Shown here: one piece after another, positions 39,423-48,321 of the stretch | Layout: every line of letters starts with the position of its first letter | Position numbering within the stretch: position 1 is the stretch's first letter | From: Azospirillum agricola | GTDB taxonomy: Bacteria; Pseudomonadota; Alphaproteobacteria; Azospirillales; Azospirillaceae | Length of the DNA: 64,000 bases | Direction: 5' to 3' | NCBI RefSeq assembly: GCF_017876095.1 | Contig: NZ_JAGINM010000003.1 | Coordinates: 251,491-315,490 of the forward strand | The notes under the pieces: model-generated | What the model was told of the DNA's origin: nothing | Seen by the model: the letters and a program-made list of their open reading frames with translations, nothing else | Database searches by the model: none | Program-made: the position numbers and the translations under genes

Positions 39423-40234
39423 CGGGCGCGGCGGGCATGGCGGACTCCCCCCCGGAAAGCCGGACGGCCGCCCGGGCGGGGCGGCCGCGCCCGCTGTGGG
39501 CGCTGGTCCTTCTCGGCCTGCTCGCCGCGCTGGGCATCGCCGGCTTCACGGCGCTCGGCGTCTGGCAGGTCGAGCGCCGGGCCTGGAAGCACGACCTGAT
39601 CGAACGGGTCGAGCAGCGGGTCCACGCCGGCCCCGCCGCCGCTCCCGGCCCCGAGGCCTGGGGCGGGATCAACGCGGCCGACGACGAGTACCGCCGGGTG
39701 GCCGTCGCCGGCCGCTTCCTCAACGACCGCGAGACGCTGGTGCAGGCGGTCAGCGACCTCGGCGCCGGCTTCTGGGTGCTGACGCCCTTCGAGAGCCGCG
39801 AGGGCTTCACCCTGCTGGTCAACCGCGGCTTCGTGCCGCCGAACCGGCGCGACCCGGCGACGCGGGCGGACGGCCAGATCGAGGGCGAGACGACGGTCAC
39901 CGGCCTGCTGCGCCTGACCGAACCGGCGGGTGGATTCCTGCGCAGCAACGACCCGGCCGCCGACCGCTGGCATTCGCGCGACGTCGCCGCCATCGGCGCG
40001 GCACGCGGTCTGTCGGGGCTCGCCCCCTACTTCATCGACGCCGACGGGGCGCGGGCCGGCCCGAACGGGACGGTGAGGAACGGACCGGTCGGCGGCCTCA
40101 CCGTGATCCGCTTCCCCGACAACCACCTCGTCTACGCGCTGACCTGGTTCACACTGGCGCTCATGCTGCTCGGCGGGGCCGTCGCCGTGTGTCTCCACGA
40201 ACGCCGGCTCCGGCGTGGCCGTCGTCAATCCTGA
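39419..40234 (+). CDS. SURF1-family oxidase assembly protein
   Basis: This 271-residue protein has one N-terminal transmembrane helix (WALVLLGLLAALGIAGFTALGVWQVERRAWK) and one near the C-terminus (VYALTWFTLALMLLGGAVAV), with the family motifs GVWQVERRAWK, VNRGFVPPNRRDP and PYFIDAD. SURF1 proteins help insert heme into oxidase subunit I. I prefer the GTG at 39419 (GTGA overlap with cyoD); ATG 39437 is an alternative. It occupies the place where cyoE (heme O synthase) often lies. Confidence 0.93.
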   Translation: MTGAAGMADSPPESRTAARAGRPRPLWALVLLGLLAALGIAGFTALGVWQVERRAWKHDLIERVEQRVHAGPAAAPGPEAWGGINAADDEYRRVAVAGRFLNDRETLVQAVSDLGAGFWVLTPFESREGFTLLVNRGFVPPNRRDPATRADGQIEGETTVTGLLRLTEPAGGFLRSNDPAADRWHSRDVAAIGAARGLSGLAPYFIDADGARAGPNGTVRNGPVGGLTVIRFPDNHLVYALTWFTLALMLLGGAVAVCLHERRLRRGRRQS

Positions 40235-40300
40235 CGTGCGTTCATCGGAGTTGCCGGGGGCTCCCGTTCGGACCCCACAGCGCCCATATAAGGGCGGGGT

Positions 40301-41608
40301 TTGGACGATCTGACGAGGAGCGGAGCGATTCCCGCGCGTGACACGGCCGACAAGAAGAACCTGTTTCTTCTTGTTCAATTGCGCTGGCTCGCCGTCGTCG
40401 GCCAGGCGGTGACGATCCTGATCGTTCATTACCACATGGGCATCGCGCTGCCGCTGGCGCCGATGGCCGTGGTCGTGCTGTTCCTGGTCGGGCTCAACGT
40501 CGCCAGCCTGCTGCATCTGCGCCGCACCGCCGCCGTCACCAACATCCAGCTCTTCCTGGAACTGCTGATCGACGTCGCCGCCCTGACGACCCAGCTCTAT
40601 CTCAGCGGCGGGGCGACGAACCCCTTCATCTCGCTCTACCTGCTCCAGGTCACCATCGGCGCCGTGCTGCTGGAGGCCTGGGCGGCCTGGACGCTGGTGC
40701 TGGTGGCCACCGCCTGCCTGACCTGGCTGACCGGCTCCTACCGGCCGCTGGAGCTGCCCTACGGGCATGAGGGCAACCTCCTCAACCTGCACATCCAGGG
40801 CAGCTTCGTCGGCTTCGTGCTGGCGGCGAGCCTGCTCGTCCCCTTCATCACCCGGATCAACCGCAACCTGCGCGCCCGCGATTCCTATCTGGCGGAGCTG
40901 CGCCAGCGCTCGATGGAGGAGGACCACATCGTCCGCATGGGGCTGCTGGCCTCCGGCGCGGCGCACGAGCTGGGGACGCCGCTGGCGACCCTGTCGGTGA
41001 TCCTGAACGACTGGCGGCGCATGCCGGCGATCAAGGCCGACCCGGACATGGTCGAGGAGTTGTCGGAGATGCAGAGCCAGATCGACCGCTGCAAGAGCAT
41101 CCTCACCGGCATCCTGATGTCGTCGGGGGAGGCGCGTGGCGAGGGCACGGTGCGGACGACCGTCAACGCCTTTCTCGACGAGCTGGTCGCCGAATGGCGG
41201 GCGAGCCGCTCGCCCGGCCGCCTCGACTACGACAACGCTTTTCCCGGCCGGGAGGGCATGGTCTGGGACCTCGCCCTGAAGCAGGTGATCTTCAACGTGC
41301 TCGACAACGCGCTGGAGGTCTCGCCCAACTGGATCGGCATCGCGGTCGGCCGGCAGGGCGACAGCCTCATCGTCGCGGTGAACGACGCCGGTCCGGGATT
41401 CGAGGACGGCATGCTGGCGGCGTTCGGCACCCCCTACCGCTCGACCAAGGGGCGGCCGGGCAGCGGGCTCGGCCTGTTCCTGGTCGTCAACGTCATCCGC
41501 AAGGTCGGCGGCACCGTTTCGGCGAGGAACCGTCCCGGCGGCGGCGCCTCCGTCACCCTGACCCTGCCGCTGGCAGCCCTTTCCCCGCGAGGCGGCGATG
41601 GCGATTGA
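40301..41608 (+). CDS. regB: RegB/PrrB/ActS-type redox sensor histidine kinase
   Basis: This 435-residue kinase has six N-terminal membrane helices with the quinone/redox motif GGATNPF (about 103-109), the invariant H-box AAHELGTPLATLSV (His222) and a Cys at 264 in SQIDRCKSIL, placed like the redox-active Cys of RegB. The ATPase domain has NVLDNALEVSP and GSGLGLFL. The start is a TTG at 40301 with AGGGCGGGG upstream; no in-frame ATG precedes the first helix. It senses the quinone pool or oxygen flux, fitting its place after the quinol oxidase genes. Confidence 0.93.
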   Translation: MDDLTRSGAIPARDTADKKNLFLLVQLRWLAVVGQAVTILIVHYHMGIALPLAPMAVVVLFLVGLNVASLLHLRRTAAVTNIQLFLELLIDVAALTTQLYLSGGATNPFISLYLLQVTIGAVLLEAWAAWTLVLVATACLTWLTGSYRPLELPYGHEGNLLNLHIQGSFVGFVLAASLLVPFITRINRNLRARDSYLAELRQRSMEEDHIVRMGLLASGAAHELGTPLATLSVILNDWRRMPAIKADPDMVEELSEMQSQIDRCKSILTGILMSSGEARGEGTVRTTVNAFLDELVAEWRASRSPGRLDYDNAFPGREGMVWDLALKQVIFNVLDNALEVSPNWIGIAVGRQGDSLIVAVNDAGPGFEDGMLAAFGTPYRSTKGRPGSGLGLFLVVNVIRKVGGTVSARNRPGGGASVTLTLPLAALSPRGGDGD

Positions 41609-42182
41609 GCGCGGGCCGGACATGGATCCGGCCGAACCGGACGCGGCCGAGGAGCTGGAGCGCCGGCTGGTGCTGGTGGAGGACGACGCCTCCTTCGTGA
41701 AGGCGCTGCGGCGCTCCTTCGAGCGGCGCGGCTACACGGTCGACTGGTGCGACGGGCTCGACAGCGTGCGGACGCTGCTGGAGACGGTGCAGCCGGGCTA
41801 CGCCGTGGTCGACCTGAAGCTCGGCAGCGGCTCCGGCCTCGAATGCGTCAAGGAGCTTTACGCCCACGACCCGGACATGCGGATCGTCGTGCTGACCGGC
41901 TTCGCCAGCATCGCCACGGCGGTGGAGGCGATCAAGCTCGGCGCCTGCCACTACCTCGCCAAGCCGTCCAACACCGACGACATCGAGGCCGCTTTCGAAC
42001 GGACGGAGGGCGACACCTCGGTGGCGCTGGCCGGGCGGACCACCTCGCTGAAGAACCTGGAGTGGGAACGAATCCACGAGACGCTGGTCGACACCGGATT
42101 CAACATCTCGGAAACCGCCCGGCGTCTCGGCATGCACCGCCGCACGCTCGCCCGCAAGCTGGAGAAGAAGCGGGTGCCGTAG
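41598..42182 (+). CDS. regA: RegA/PrrA/ActR-type response regulator
   Basis: This 194-residue regulator has an acidic pocket (VEDD), phospho-acceptor Asp72 in VVDLKLGSGSGLE, a short linker, and a Fis-type helix-turn-helix at the C-terminus (FNISETARRLGMHRRTLARKLEKK) that is nearly invariant in RegA proteins. It starts inside the end of regB (11-base overlap), the opposite of the separate regA-senC-regB layout known in Rhodobacter. It probably controls respiratory, carbon and nitrogen genes, perhaps including cyo. Confidence 0.95.
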   Translation: MAIERGPDMDPAEPDAAEELERRLVLVEDDASFVKALRRSFERRGYTVDWCDGLDSVRTLLETVQPGYAVVDLKLGSGSGLECVKELYAHDPDMRIVVLTGFASIATAVEAIKLGACHYLAKPSNTDDIEAAFERTEGDTSVALAGRTTSLKNLEWERIHETLVDTGFNISETARRLGMHRRTLARKLEKKRVP

Positions 42183-42207
42183 CGGTTCCGCCGCTCGCCG
42201 CTCGCGG

Positions 42208-42234
42208 AAAAATGGCCCCAACGCGAACGGGGCC
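42208..42234 (-). terminator. intrinsic terminator for the small leftward gene
   Basis: Read on the minus strand, GGCCCC, a 9-base loop and GGGGCC are followed by ATTTTT. This suits the end of the transcript of the 73-residue gene at 42328-42549. On the plus strand the same hairpin, just after regA, lacks a T tract. Confidence 0.7.
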
Positions 42235-42327
42235 GGCGCCGGCCACCCGTCGCGGATGGTCGGCCCCGGCCCCGGCCACACCGGCCCCGCCCACACCGGG
42301 GCGATCCGGCGGGAAGCGTTTCTGACG

Positions 42328-42549
42328 TCAGCGGCGGATCATCGTGACGCCGCCGACCGTCTTGTCGAGGAAGGCGATCACCGCTTCGGGCTTGCTGCTG
42401 CCGACGGTCGAGGCGGCGCAGGACATCCACCAGCGGGCCATGGGTGTCGACCAACCATACCGATCGGCGATGGCCTCGACATCGGACAGGGTGCCGCGCG
42501 GGATGGCGGCAACCTTCGACGTAGCCACGGCGGTCTCCATGATGCTCAT
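42328..42549 (-). CDS. small protein of unknown function
   Basis: This 73-residue soluble protein begins MSIMETAVATSKVAAIPRG and contains a Trp-rich centre (DRYGWSTPMARWWMSC). I recognise no family and see no signal peptide or membrane helix. It looks real because AAGGAGGAAAC, an almost perfect ribosome site, stands directly before its ATG, and a hairpin with a T tract follows the gene on the same strand. It is convergent with regA. Confidence 0.65.
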   Translation of the reverse strand: MSIMETAVATSKVAAIPRGTLSDVEAIADRYGWSTPMARWWMSCAASTVGSSKPEAVIAFLDKTVGGVTMIRR

Positions 42550-42988
42550 GTTTCCTCCTTCCGATGGGACCTGGCAAGTCCCTTGCGCCGTACCTTAGTC
42601 CCCAACCGGCCCGAGGGGCAGAGCCGCGAAGCGCTTACTCCGGGCTATGTCTTTGGGTGCGGGGTCGCCAGGACCCCTGCCGTTCGGTGCCCCGGCGGTC
42701 CGGCCCTCCGCTGAGTGTCGGCAGATAAACAGGCATAGCGCGGAAGGGTTGCATCGCCGGACCGGAAAAATTCGGCCGGGGGCGGCCCGGCCGGCCGGCG
42801 ACAGGACCTGTCCCACATCCGAAAGATTGTTCCGTTCGCGTCCAAAGATCGTGTCCCAGCCGACGGAAGGAGCGAAGGAATCGCTTCCGCCAGGACGGAT
42901 ATCGTCCGGGCGGGACGATTGCCAGAAGCAACCATTGAGGAAAGATTTGCAACCGTCTCAACAACACGTTGCTGATGGAGCCAGAAAA
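42550..42988. other. intergenic region before the RTX gene
   Basis: These 439 bases hold no gene I can support; the open frame that continues upstream of the RTX start has no family features. There is a short hairpin at 42661-42677 (GGGGTC/GACCCC). The region should contain the promoters of the small leftward gene and the RTX gene. Confidence 0.55.
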
Positions 42989-45900
42989 ATGGCCGTTCTC
43001 TGGGGTGGAGCCGGTGCCGACACGTTGACCGGCGGGGCGGAGGAAAACACGATCGGCGGGGGCGCCGGCAATGACCGGCTGACCGGCAACGGCATGCGCG
43101 ACCAGATCTTCGGTGGCGACGGCGACGACACGATCACCGGGGGCGGTGGCGACGATTACATGGAGGGCGGCGCCGGGCGCGACACCTTCGTTCTGCGGCC
43201 GGGGGACGGCTGGGACTACATCGGCGATTTCCAGGCCGGCGCCGGTGGGGACCGGCTCGACCTCACCGCCTGGACCGGTATCACCGACTTCACCGCGCTG
43301 ATGGCCCTGGCCGCCACCGACGGCAACGACACCGTCCTCACCTTCAGCCCCACCGCCAGCGTCCGTCTGTCCGGCGTCGCCCGCTCGGCGCTGACGGCCG
43401 ACAACGTGCTGCTGGCGGCCGGCGGCGGCACCCCCGGCAATCCGCTGCCCGGCTCCTCCGTCGGAGGCACGCTGAGCCTCGGCCCGGCGACGGTCAGCGT
43501 GGCGGAGGGCAGCGGCGGCGGCACGACCAGCTTCCTGTTCACGGTGACGCGCAGCGGCGACGTCTCGGCCGCCGCGTCGGTCACCTGGTCGGTGGCCGGT
43601 TCCGGCGCCTCGGCCGCCGGGGCGGCCGACTTCGCCGGCAACGCGCTGCCGTCGGGGCTGCTGACCTTCGCGGCCGGGCAGAGCACGGCGACCATCGCCG
43701 TCCCGGTGCTGGCCGACACGGCGGTCGAGACGGACGAGGGCTTCACCGTCACCCTGTCGGCGCCCAGCGCCGGCTGGACCATCGCCGCCGGCAGCGCCGC
43801 CGGGGTGATCGTCAACGACGACGCGGCGGCCGGCGGCGGCGCGCCGGGGCAGGTCCTGACCGGCACCGCGGCGCGTGACGAGCTGTACGGCACCGCCGGC
43901 AACGACACGATCATCGGCGGGGCCGGCAACGACTACATGGAGGGCGGCGCCGGCTCCGACCGCTTCGTCATCAACGCCGGCGACGGCTGGGACGCCATCG
44001 GCGACTTCCAGGCCGGGGCCGGCGGCGACGTGCTGGATCTCAGCGGCTGGAGCGGTCTGGGCGGCTTCCAGACGCTGATGGCCTCGGCCACCGAGGACGC
44101 CGGCGGCACGGTGCTGAACCTCGACGCCTCCACCGGCGTGCGGCTGATGGGCGTGACCAAGGCGTCGCTGACCGCCGCCAACCTCCGGCTGGGCGACGAG
44201 CCGGAACCGTCCGCCGGGCCGTCCATAACCTCGATGGGGTGGACGGCGGCGGCTTTCGATTCGACGGCGGTCGTCCGCGCCAGCACGGCCACTGATGGAG
44301 GCCAGGCGGTCCAGCCCGCCATGAACGGGGCGGTCTCGGCGGACGGCCGCTTCGTCGCCTACATCATGACCTCCAACAGCACCAACGGCCAGACCGAGCT
44401 GTTCGTGAAGGATCTGCAAAGCGGCACGCGGACGCGGATCGACGTCGGGGGCAGCGACATCGACCCGTCCTTCTCGGACGACGGCGGCCGGCTTCTCTAC
44501 AGCAACGGCGGCGTCATCAACATCCTGACCCTGGCGACCGGCGAGCGCGCGAGCGTCAACATCGGCTCCAACAGCGCCAGGGACATCCGGCTGACGGCTG
44601 ACGGCCGGACGCTGGTCTACACCAACGCTCCCCCGCCGGCCCCCCACAGCACGCCGGTGACACAGGTCGTCCACCGCGACATGGTGACCGGCGTCAGCAC
44701 CACCATCGCCGGCACCGGGACCTTCACCAACCATCCGGACACCTATTCCCCCGTCCTGTCGCCCGATGGCCAATGGCTGGCCTATTCCGAGGCGGGGATG
44801 CTCAACCTGCGGAACCTCCAGACCGGGGTCCAGGAACGGCTCGACGGCGCGCCCGCCGGCACGGCCAGCGGCGGCACCGCCAACGCCTTTTCCCAGGACG
44901 GCCGCTATGTGCTGTTCACCAGCGCCTCGTCCAGCCTGGTCGCGGGCGACACCAACGGGGTGACGGATCTGTTCGTCCGCGACCTGCAAACCGGCGCGAT
45001 CACCCGGGTCAGCACGGCCGCCGACGGCAGCCAGGCCAACGGGGCCAGCAGCGGCGGAGTCTTCGGTCCGGACGGGAAATCGGTGCTGTTCACCAGCGCC
45101 GCCTCCAACCTGGTGGCCGGCGACCGCAACAACGCGCAGGACGTGTTCCTGAAGGACCTGGAGACCGGCGCGGTCCGCCGGATCAGCACGGCCGCCGACG
45201 GCGCCCAGCTCAACAGCGGGGCGACCCTGGTGGGGGCGAGCGCGGATGGCGGCCGGGCGGTCCTCGCCACCGCGGCCGGCAACATGGTCGGCAACGACAT
45301 CAACGGTGTCGCCGACCTCTTCGCGGTGGATGTCGGCAAGCTGGCCGCCGACGGCCAGGGAGAGCCCGGGCTGGTCGGCCTGTCGCTCGGCTTCACCGCC
45401 GGTGTCACCCAGGCGACCATCGATTGGGGCGACGGACAGACCAGCAGCCAGACCATCGCCGGCACCGCCACCGGTCTGACCGCCGGGCACCGCTACCGCC
45501 AGACCGGGAGCTTCACCGGCACCGTCACCCTGACCGGTGCGGACGGCGCCAGCGTCAGCGACGGCTTCACCGCCCAGCTCGCCGCCGATCCGCAGCAGAT
45601 GCGGCTGATCAGCGCCAACGCCGACGGCACGGCCTCGGCCCAGGGCGGCTCGGCCCCCGTGCTGTCGGGCAACGGCCGCTACGCGGCCTTCTCCGGCACC
45701 GGCTCCGACGGGAACGGCGGCGTCGTGAGCGGGGTGTTCGTCCGGGATCTCCAGACCGGCACGGTGACGCTGGCCAGCGCGGCGGCCGACGGAACGGCGG
45801 GCAACCTGTCGGGCAGCGCCACCGCGCTGTCGCAAGACGGGCGCTACGTCGTCTTCACCAGCAGCGCGAGCAATCTGGTGGCGGGCGACACCAACGGCCA

Positions 45901-47236
45901 GAGCGACGTCTTCGTCAAGGACATGCAGACCGGGGCCATCGTCCGCGCCAGCACCGCCAGCGACGGAACCCAGGGGAACGACCGCAGCACCCTCGGCTCG
46001 GTCAGCGCCGACGGGCGTTTCGTGGCCTTCGCCAGCGACGCGAGCAACCTTGTGGCCGGCGACACCAACGGTGCGCAGGACATCTTCGTGAAGGACTTGC
46101 AGACCGGCACCCTGACGCGGGCCAGCGTCCGCGCGGATGGCGGCGGCGGTCTGCTGACGGGGTCGGGTGCCGTGCGTCCCAACAGCTTCACCCCCGACAT
46201 CTCGGCGGACGGCCGTTACGTGCTGTTCAGCGGCTACGCGTCCGATCTGGTGGAGGGTGGCAACGGCGGCGGCGGCGCGAACCGGAGCGTCTTCCTGAAG
46301 GACATGCAGACCGGCGCGGTCACCCGCGTGAACACGGCCGCCGACGGCACCCGCCTGGACGTGATGAACGACATCGCCCTGTCGGCCAACGGGCGCTACG
46401 CCGCCATCGTCGGCTACAGCGACGCAAACGGCGCGCAGAGCGCCTCCACCAACATCCTCGTGAAGGATCTCCAGACCGGCGCCGTCGCCATGGCCAACAC
46501 CGGCGTCGACGGAACGAGGGGCAACAGCGGCTGCTACGAGGTCGAGCTGTCGGACGACGGCCGCTACGTCGTCTTCACCAGCACCGCCTCCAATCTGGTG
46601 GGGGGCGACGTCGCCGGGACCAACGACACCTTCATCAAGGACATGGTGACGGGGGAGATCACCCGCGCGCGGGCGGCCGGGCTGCTGCCGGACAGCGGTG
46701 ACGGGATCGCCACCGGTCTTTCGGTGTCCGGCGACGGCCGCTACATCGCCGGGGAGAGCCGGAACGACGCTCTGGTGCTCGGCGACGGCAACGGCCGGCA
46801 GGACGCCCTGCTGTTCGACCGTCTGGCCCCCGCCGCCAGCCTGACCGGCGGTGCCGGCCGCGACGTGCTGGTGGGCAACGTTCTGGACGACACCCTGACC
46901 GGCGGGCTGGGGGACGATTTCCTGTCCGGCGGGCTGGGGGACGATTATCTGCTCGGCGGGGCCGGCAACGACGTCCTCGTCGGCGGCGCCGGGGACGATA
47001 CCCTGTTCGGCGGCGCCGGGGCGGACGTCTTCGGCTTCGGCATCGCTTCCGGGATCGACCGGATCGGCGACTTCAACGCCGCCGAAGGGGACCGGTTGCA
47101 GATCGGCGTCGGCGTGACCTGGACCGTCACCGAGGTCGGCTCGAACGCGCTGGTGAACCTGAGCAGCGGTGGTCTGGTCGAGTTGGACGGCATACGGCCG
47201 AACCAGGTCTCGTCCTCCTGGTTCATCACCGGCTGA
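42989..47236 (+). CDS. RTX / Calx-beta / beta-propeller exoprotein
   Basis: This 1415-residue secreted protein starts within RTX calcium repeats (about 5-75, GGGAGNDRLTGNG, GGDGDDTITGG). A Calx-beta domain follows (about 165-280, TVSVAEGSGGGTTSFLFTVTRSG), then a second RTX block (about 287-410). PD40/TolB-like propeller repeats of about 53 residues run from 430 to 1270 (LSQDGRYVVFTSSASNLVAGD, FVKDMQTG), interrupted by a PKD-like domain (about 790-866, ATIDWGDGQTSSQTIAG). A third RTX block (about 1284-1357) leads into a hydrophobic C-terminus. The lack of a Sec signal and the C-terminal RTX indicate type I secretion. The ATG at 42989 has GGAG upstream. Function is unknown; binding or adhesion is likelier than catalysis. 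Confidence 0.88.
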   Translation: MAVLWGGAGADTLTGGAEENTIGGGAGNDRLTGNGMRDQIFGGDGDDTITGGGGDDYMEGGAGRDTFVLRPGDGWDYIGDFQAGAGGDRLDLTAWTGITDFTALMALAATDGNDTVLTFSPTASVRLSGVARSALTADNVLLAAGGGTPGNPLPGSSVGGTLSLGPATVSVAEGSGGGTTSFLFTVTRSGDVSAAASVTWSVAGSGASAAGAADFAGNALPSGLLTFAAGQSTATIAVPVLADTAVETDEGFTVTLSAPSAGWTIAAGSAAGVIVNDDAAAGGGAPGQVLTGTAARDELYGTAGNDTIIGGAGNDYMEGGAGSDRFVINAGDGWDAIGDFQAGAGGDVLDLSGWSGLGGFQTLMASATEDAGGTVLNLDASTGVRLMGVTKASLTAANLRLGDEPEPSAGPSITSMGWTAAAFDSTAVVRASTATDGGQAVQPAMNGAVSADGRFVAYIMTSNSTNGQTELFVKDLQSGTRTRIDVGGSDIDPSFSDDGGRLLYSNGGVINILTLATGERASVNIGSNSARDIRLTADGRTLVYTNAPPPAPHSTPVTQVVHRDMVTGVSTTIAGTGTFTNHPDTYSPVLSPDGQWLAYSEAGMLNLRNLQTGVQERLDGAPAGTASGGTANAFSQDGRYVLFTSASSSLVAGDTNGVTDLFVRDLQTGAITRVSTAADGSQANGASSGGVFGPDGKSVLFTSAASNLVAGDRNNAQDVFLKDLETGAVRRISTAADGAQLNSGATLVGASADGGRAVLATAAGNMVGNDINGVADLFAVDVGKLAADGQGEPGLVGLSLGFTAGVTQATIDWGDGQTSSQTIAGTATGLTAGHRYRQTGSFTGTVTLTGADGASVSDGFTAQLAADPQQMRLISANADGTASAQGGSAPVLSGNGRYAAFSGTGSDGNGGVVSGVFVRDLQTGTVTLASAAADGTAGNLSGSATALSQDGRYVVFTSSASNLVAGDTNGQSDVFVKDMQTGAIVRASTASDGTQGNDRSTLGSVSADGRFVAFASDASNLVAGDTNGAQDIFVKDLQTGTLTRASVRADGGGGLLTGSGAVRPNSFTPDISADGRYVLFSGYASDLVEGGNGGGGANRSVFLKDMQTGAVTRVNTAADGTRLDVMNDIALSANGRYAAIVGYSDANGAQSASTNILVKDLQTGAVAMANTGVDGTRGNSGCYEVELSDDGRYVVFTSTASNLVGGDVAGTNDTFIKDMVTGEITRARAAGLLPDSGDGIATGLSVSGDGRYIAGESRNDALVLGDGNGRQDALLFDRLAPAASLTGGAGRDVLVGNVLDDTLTGGLGDDFLSGGLGDDYLLGGAGNDVLVGGAGDDTLFGGAGADVFGFGIASGIDRIGDFNAAEGDRLQIGVGVTWTVTEVGSNALVNLSSGGLVELDGIRPNQVSSSWFITG

Positions 47237-47263
47237 CGGGGCCGGCCGCGGGGGTGCCCGCCC

Positions 47264-47725
47264 TCAGGCGGGCTGCCCCTGCGCCGTCTCCGCCGGCGCC
47301 GCCTGGGACACCGTCTTGACGCTCAGGCGGCGCCAGGTGCCGGCGCGGTTCCGCCAGCCGATGCTCTGGCCGGCGCGCAGCCCGATCAGGGCGGCGCCGA
47401 CCGGGGTCATCACCGACAGGCGGGAGCGCGCGGCGTCCTCCTCGCGCGGCCAGACCAGCGTGACGCTGTGGCGCTGCGCGGTGTCGCACTCCTCGAAGGT
47501 GACGTGGGAGCCGATGGTGACGGTCGTCTTCGGCAGCGCGTCGTCCGCCACCACGCAGGCCCGCTCCAACTCGCGCTCCAGATACTCGGCCACCTCCGAC
47601 TGGCGGCCCCGCACCGCGAAGGCCAGCTCGTACAGCCGTTCGTGAACGCTGTCGGTCAGCGTGATGGCGGGCAGGGGGCCGCGCGGCGCGCCGTTCCGGG
47701 AGTCGGGATGCGGTGGTGTGGTCAT
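47264..47725 (-). CDS. Rnk-like GreA/GreB-family protein (copy 1)
   Basis: This 153-residue protein matches Rnk, the regulator of nucleoside diphosphate kinase: a short N-terminal helix pair (ERLYELAFAVRGRQSEVAEYLERELERACVV) and a C-terminal GreA/GreB FKBP-like domain (TVTIGSHVTFEECDTAQRHSVTLVWP, SVMTPVGAALIGLRAGQSIGW). It likely binds RNA polymerase. It is convergent with the RTX gene and lies 50 bases downstream of a paralogue on the same strand. Confidence 0.87.
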   Translation of the reverse strand: MTTPPHPDSRNGAPRGPLPAITLTDSVHERLYELAFAVRGRQSEVAEYLERELERACVVADDALPKTTVTIGSHVTFEECDTAQRHSVTLVWPREEDAARSRLSVMTPVGAALIGLRAGQSIGWRNRAGTWRRLSVKTVSQAAPAETAQGQPA

Positions 47726-47775
47726 GGTCGGGTCCTGTGGGTCGGCAAGGCGATGCGAGAAAAACGGGGAGGCGG

Positions 47776-48168
47776 TCAGGCCGGGAGGACGCGCTCGACC
47801 GACAGGCGGCGGGTGGTCCCGTCGGCGTCGAGGTAGGCCATGCGGTCCCCCTCGCGCAGCCCGATCAGCGCCGCCCCCAGGGGCGAGGCCACGGAGATCC
47901 GGCCTTCCGTGGCGGGCTGGTCCGGGTAGACCAGCACTCCCCATTCGGCCGAAACCCCCTCGGCGCGGCGGAACAGCGCGCGGCTGCCCATCCGCACGAC
48001 GGTGCGCGGCAGGTCGGCGTCGGGGCGGACGATGGCGCGCTCCAGCTCCCGCGACAGGACGGCCGACAGCTCGGGCGCCCGAGCGGCGAGCCCCTCCGCC
48101 GCCCGCAGCAGGCGGCCGTAATCCGCGCGTCCGATCCAGATCAGCGGATGGTCAGCCCCCTCGGTCAT
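47776..48168 (-). CDS. Rnk-like GreA/GreB-family protein (copy 2)
   Basis: This 130-residue paralogue of the next gene has the same layout: LLRAAEGLAARAPELSAVLSRELERAIV, then TVVRMGSRALFRRAEG and SVASPLGAALIGLREGDRMAYLD. The start at 48168 has GAGGA six bases before it. Two diverged copies in tandem suggest separate roles at RNA polymerase or an RNA-polymerase-independent partner. It is divergent from gdhA, whose upstream region carries two identical palindromes. Confidence 0.85.
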   Translation of the reverse strand: MTEGADHPLIWIGRADYGRLLRAAEGLAARAPELSAVLSRELERAIVRPDADLPRTVVRMGSRALFRRAEGVSAEWGVLVYPDQPATEGRISVASPLGAALIGLREGDRMAYLDADGTTRRLSVERVLPA

Positions 48169-48244
48169 CGGTGTCCTCGCATGGGTGGGAGAAGAGTGTC
48201 GTCGGCCAGCGGCAAATACTGCCCATGGCCTGGAACGGCTTCCA

Positions 48245-48260
48245 TCCGTAAGACTACGGA
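48245..48260. promoter_or_regulatory. palindrome TCCGTA-N4-TACGGA, copy 1
   Basis: Perfect 6-bp arms around AGAC. An identical pair of arms recurs at 48322 with its centre 77 bases away, so a dimeric regulator may bind both, perhaps by looping. It is 77 bases before the rnk-like start codon. Confidence 0.65.
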
Positions 48261-48321
48261 AGGCCGGGCGTTGAAGGTTTTCTCGAAAAAACATCATTAC
48301 TTATCAATATCTTGAACGAAT

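Noticed and set aside
42344-42598. 84-codon plus-strand frame overlapping the 73-residue gene
   Set aside because: The minus-strand gene has a near-perfect ribosome site and a terminator; the plus frame has neither.
42989-47236. Idea that the RTX protein is a protease or lipase
   Set aside because: No HExxH zinc site, serine hydrolase GxSxG context or other catalytic signature stands out; only binding and calcium domains are visible.
47254-47269. Hairpin CCCGCC-CTCA-GGCGGG between the RTX and rnk-like genes
   Set aside because: It overlaps the stop codon of the rnk-like gene, is short and lacks a T tract, so I do not call it a terminator.
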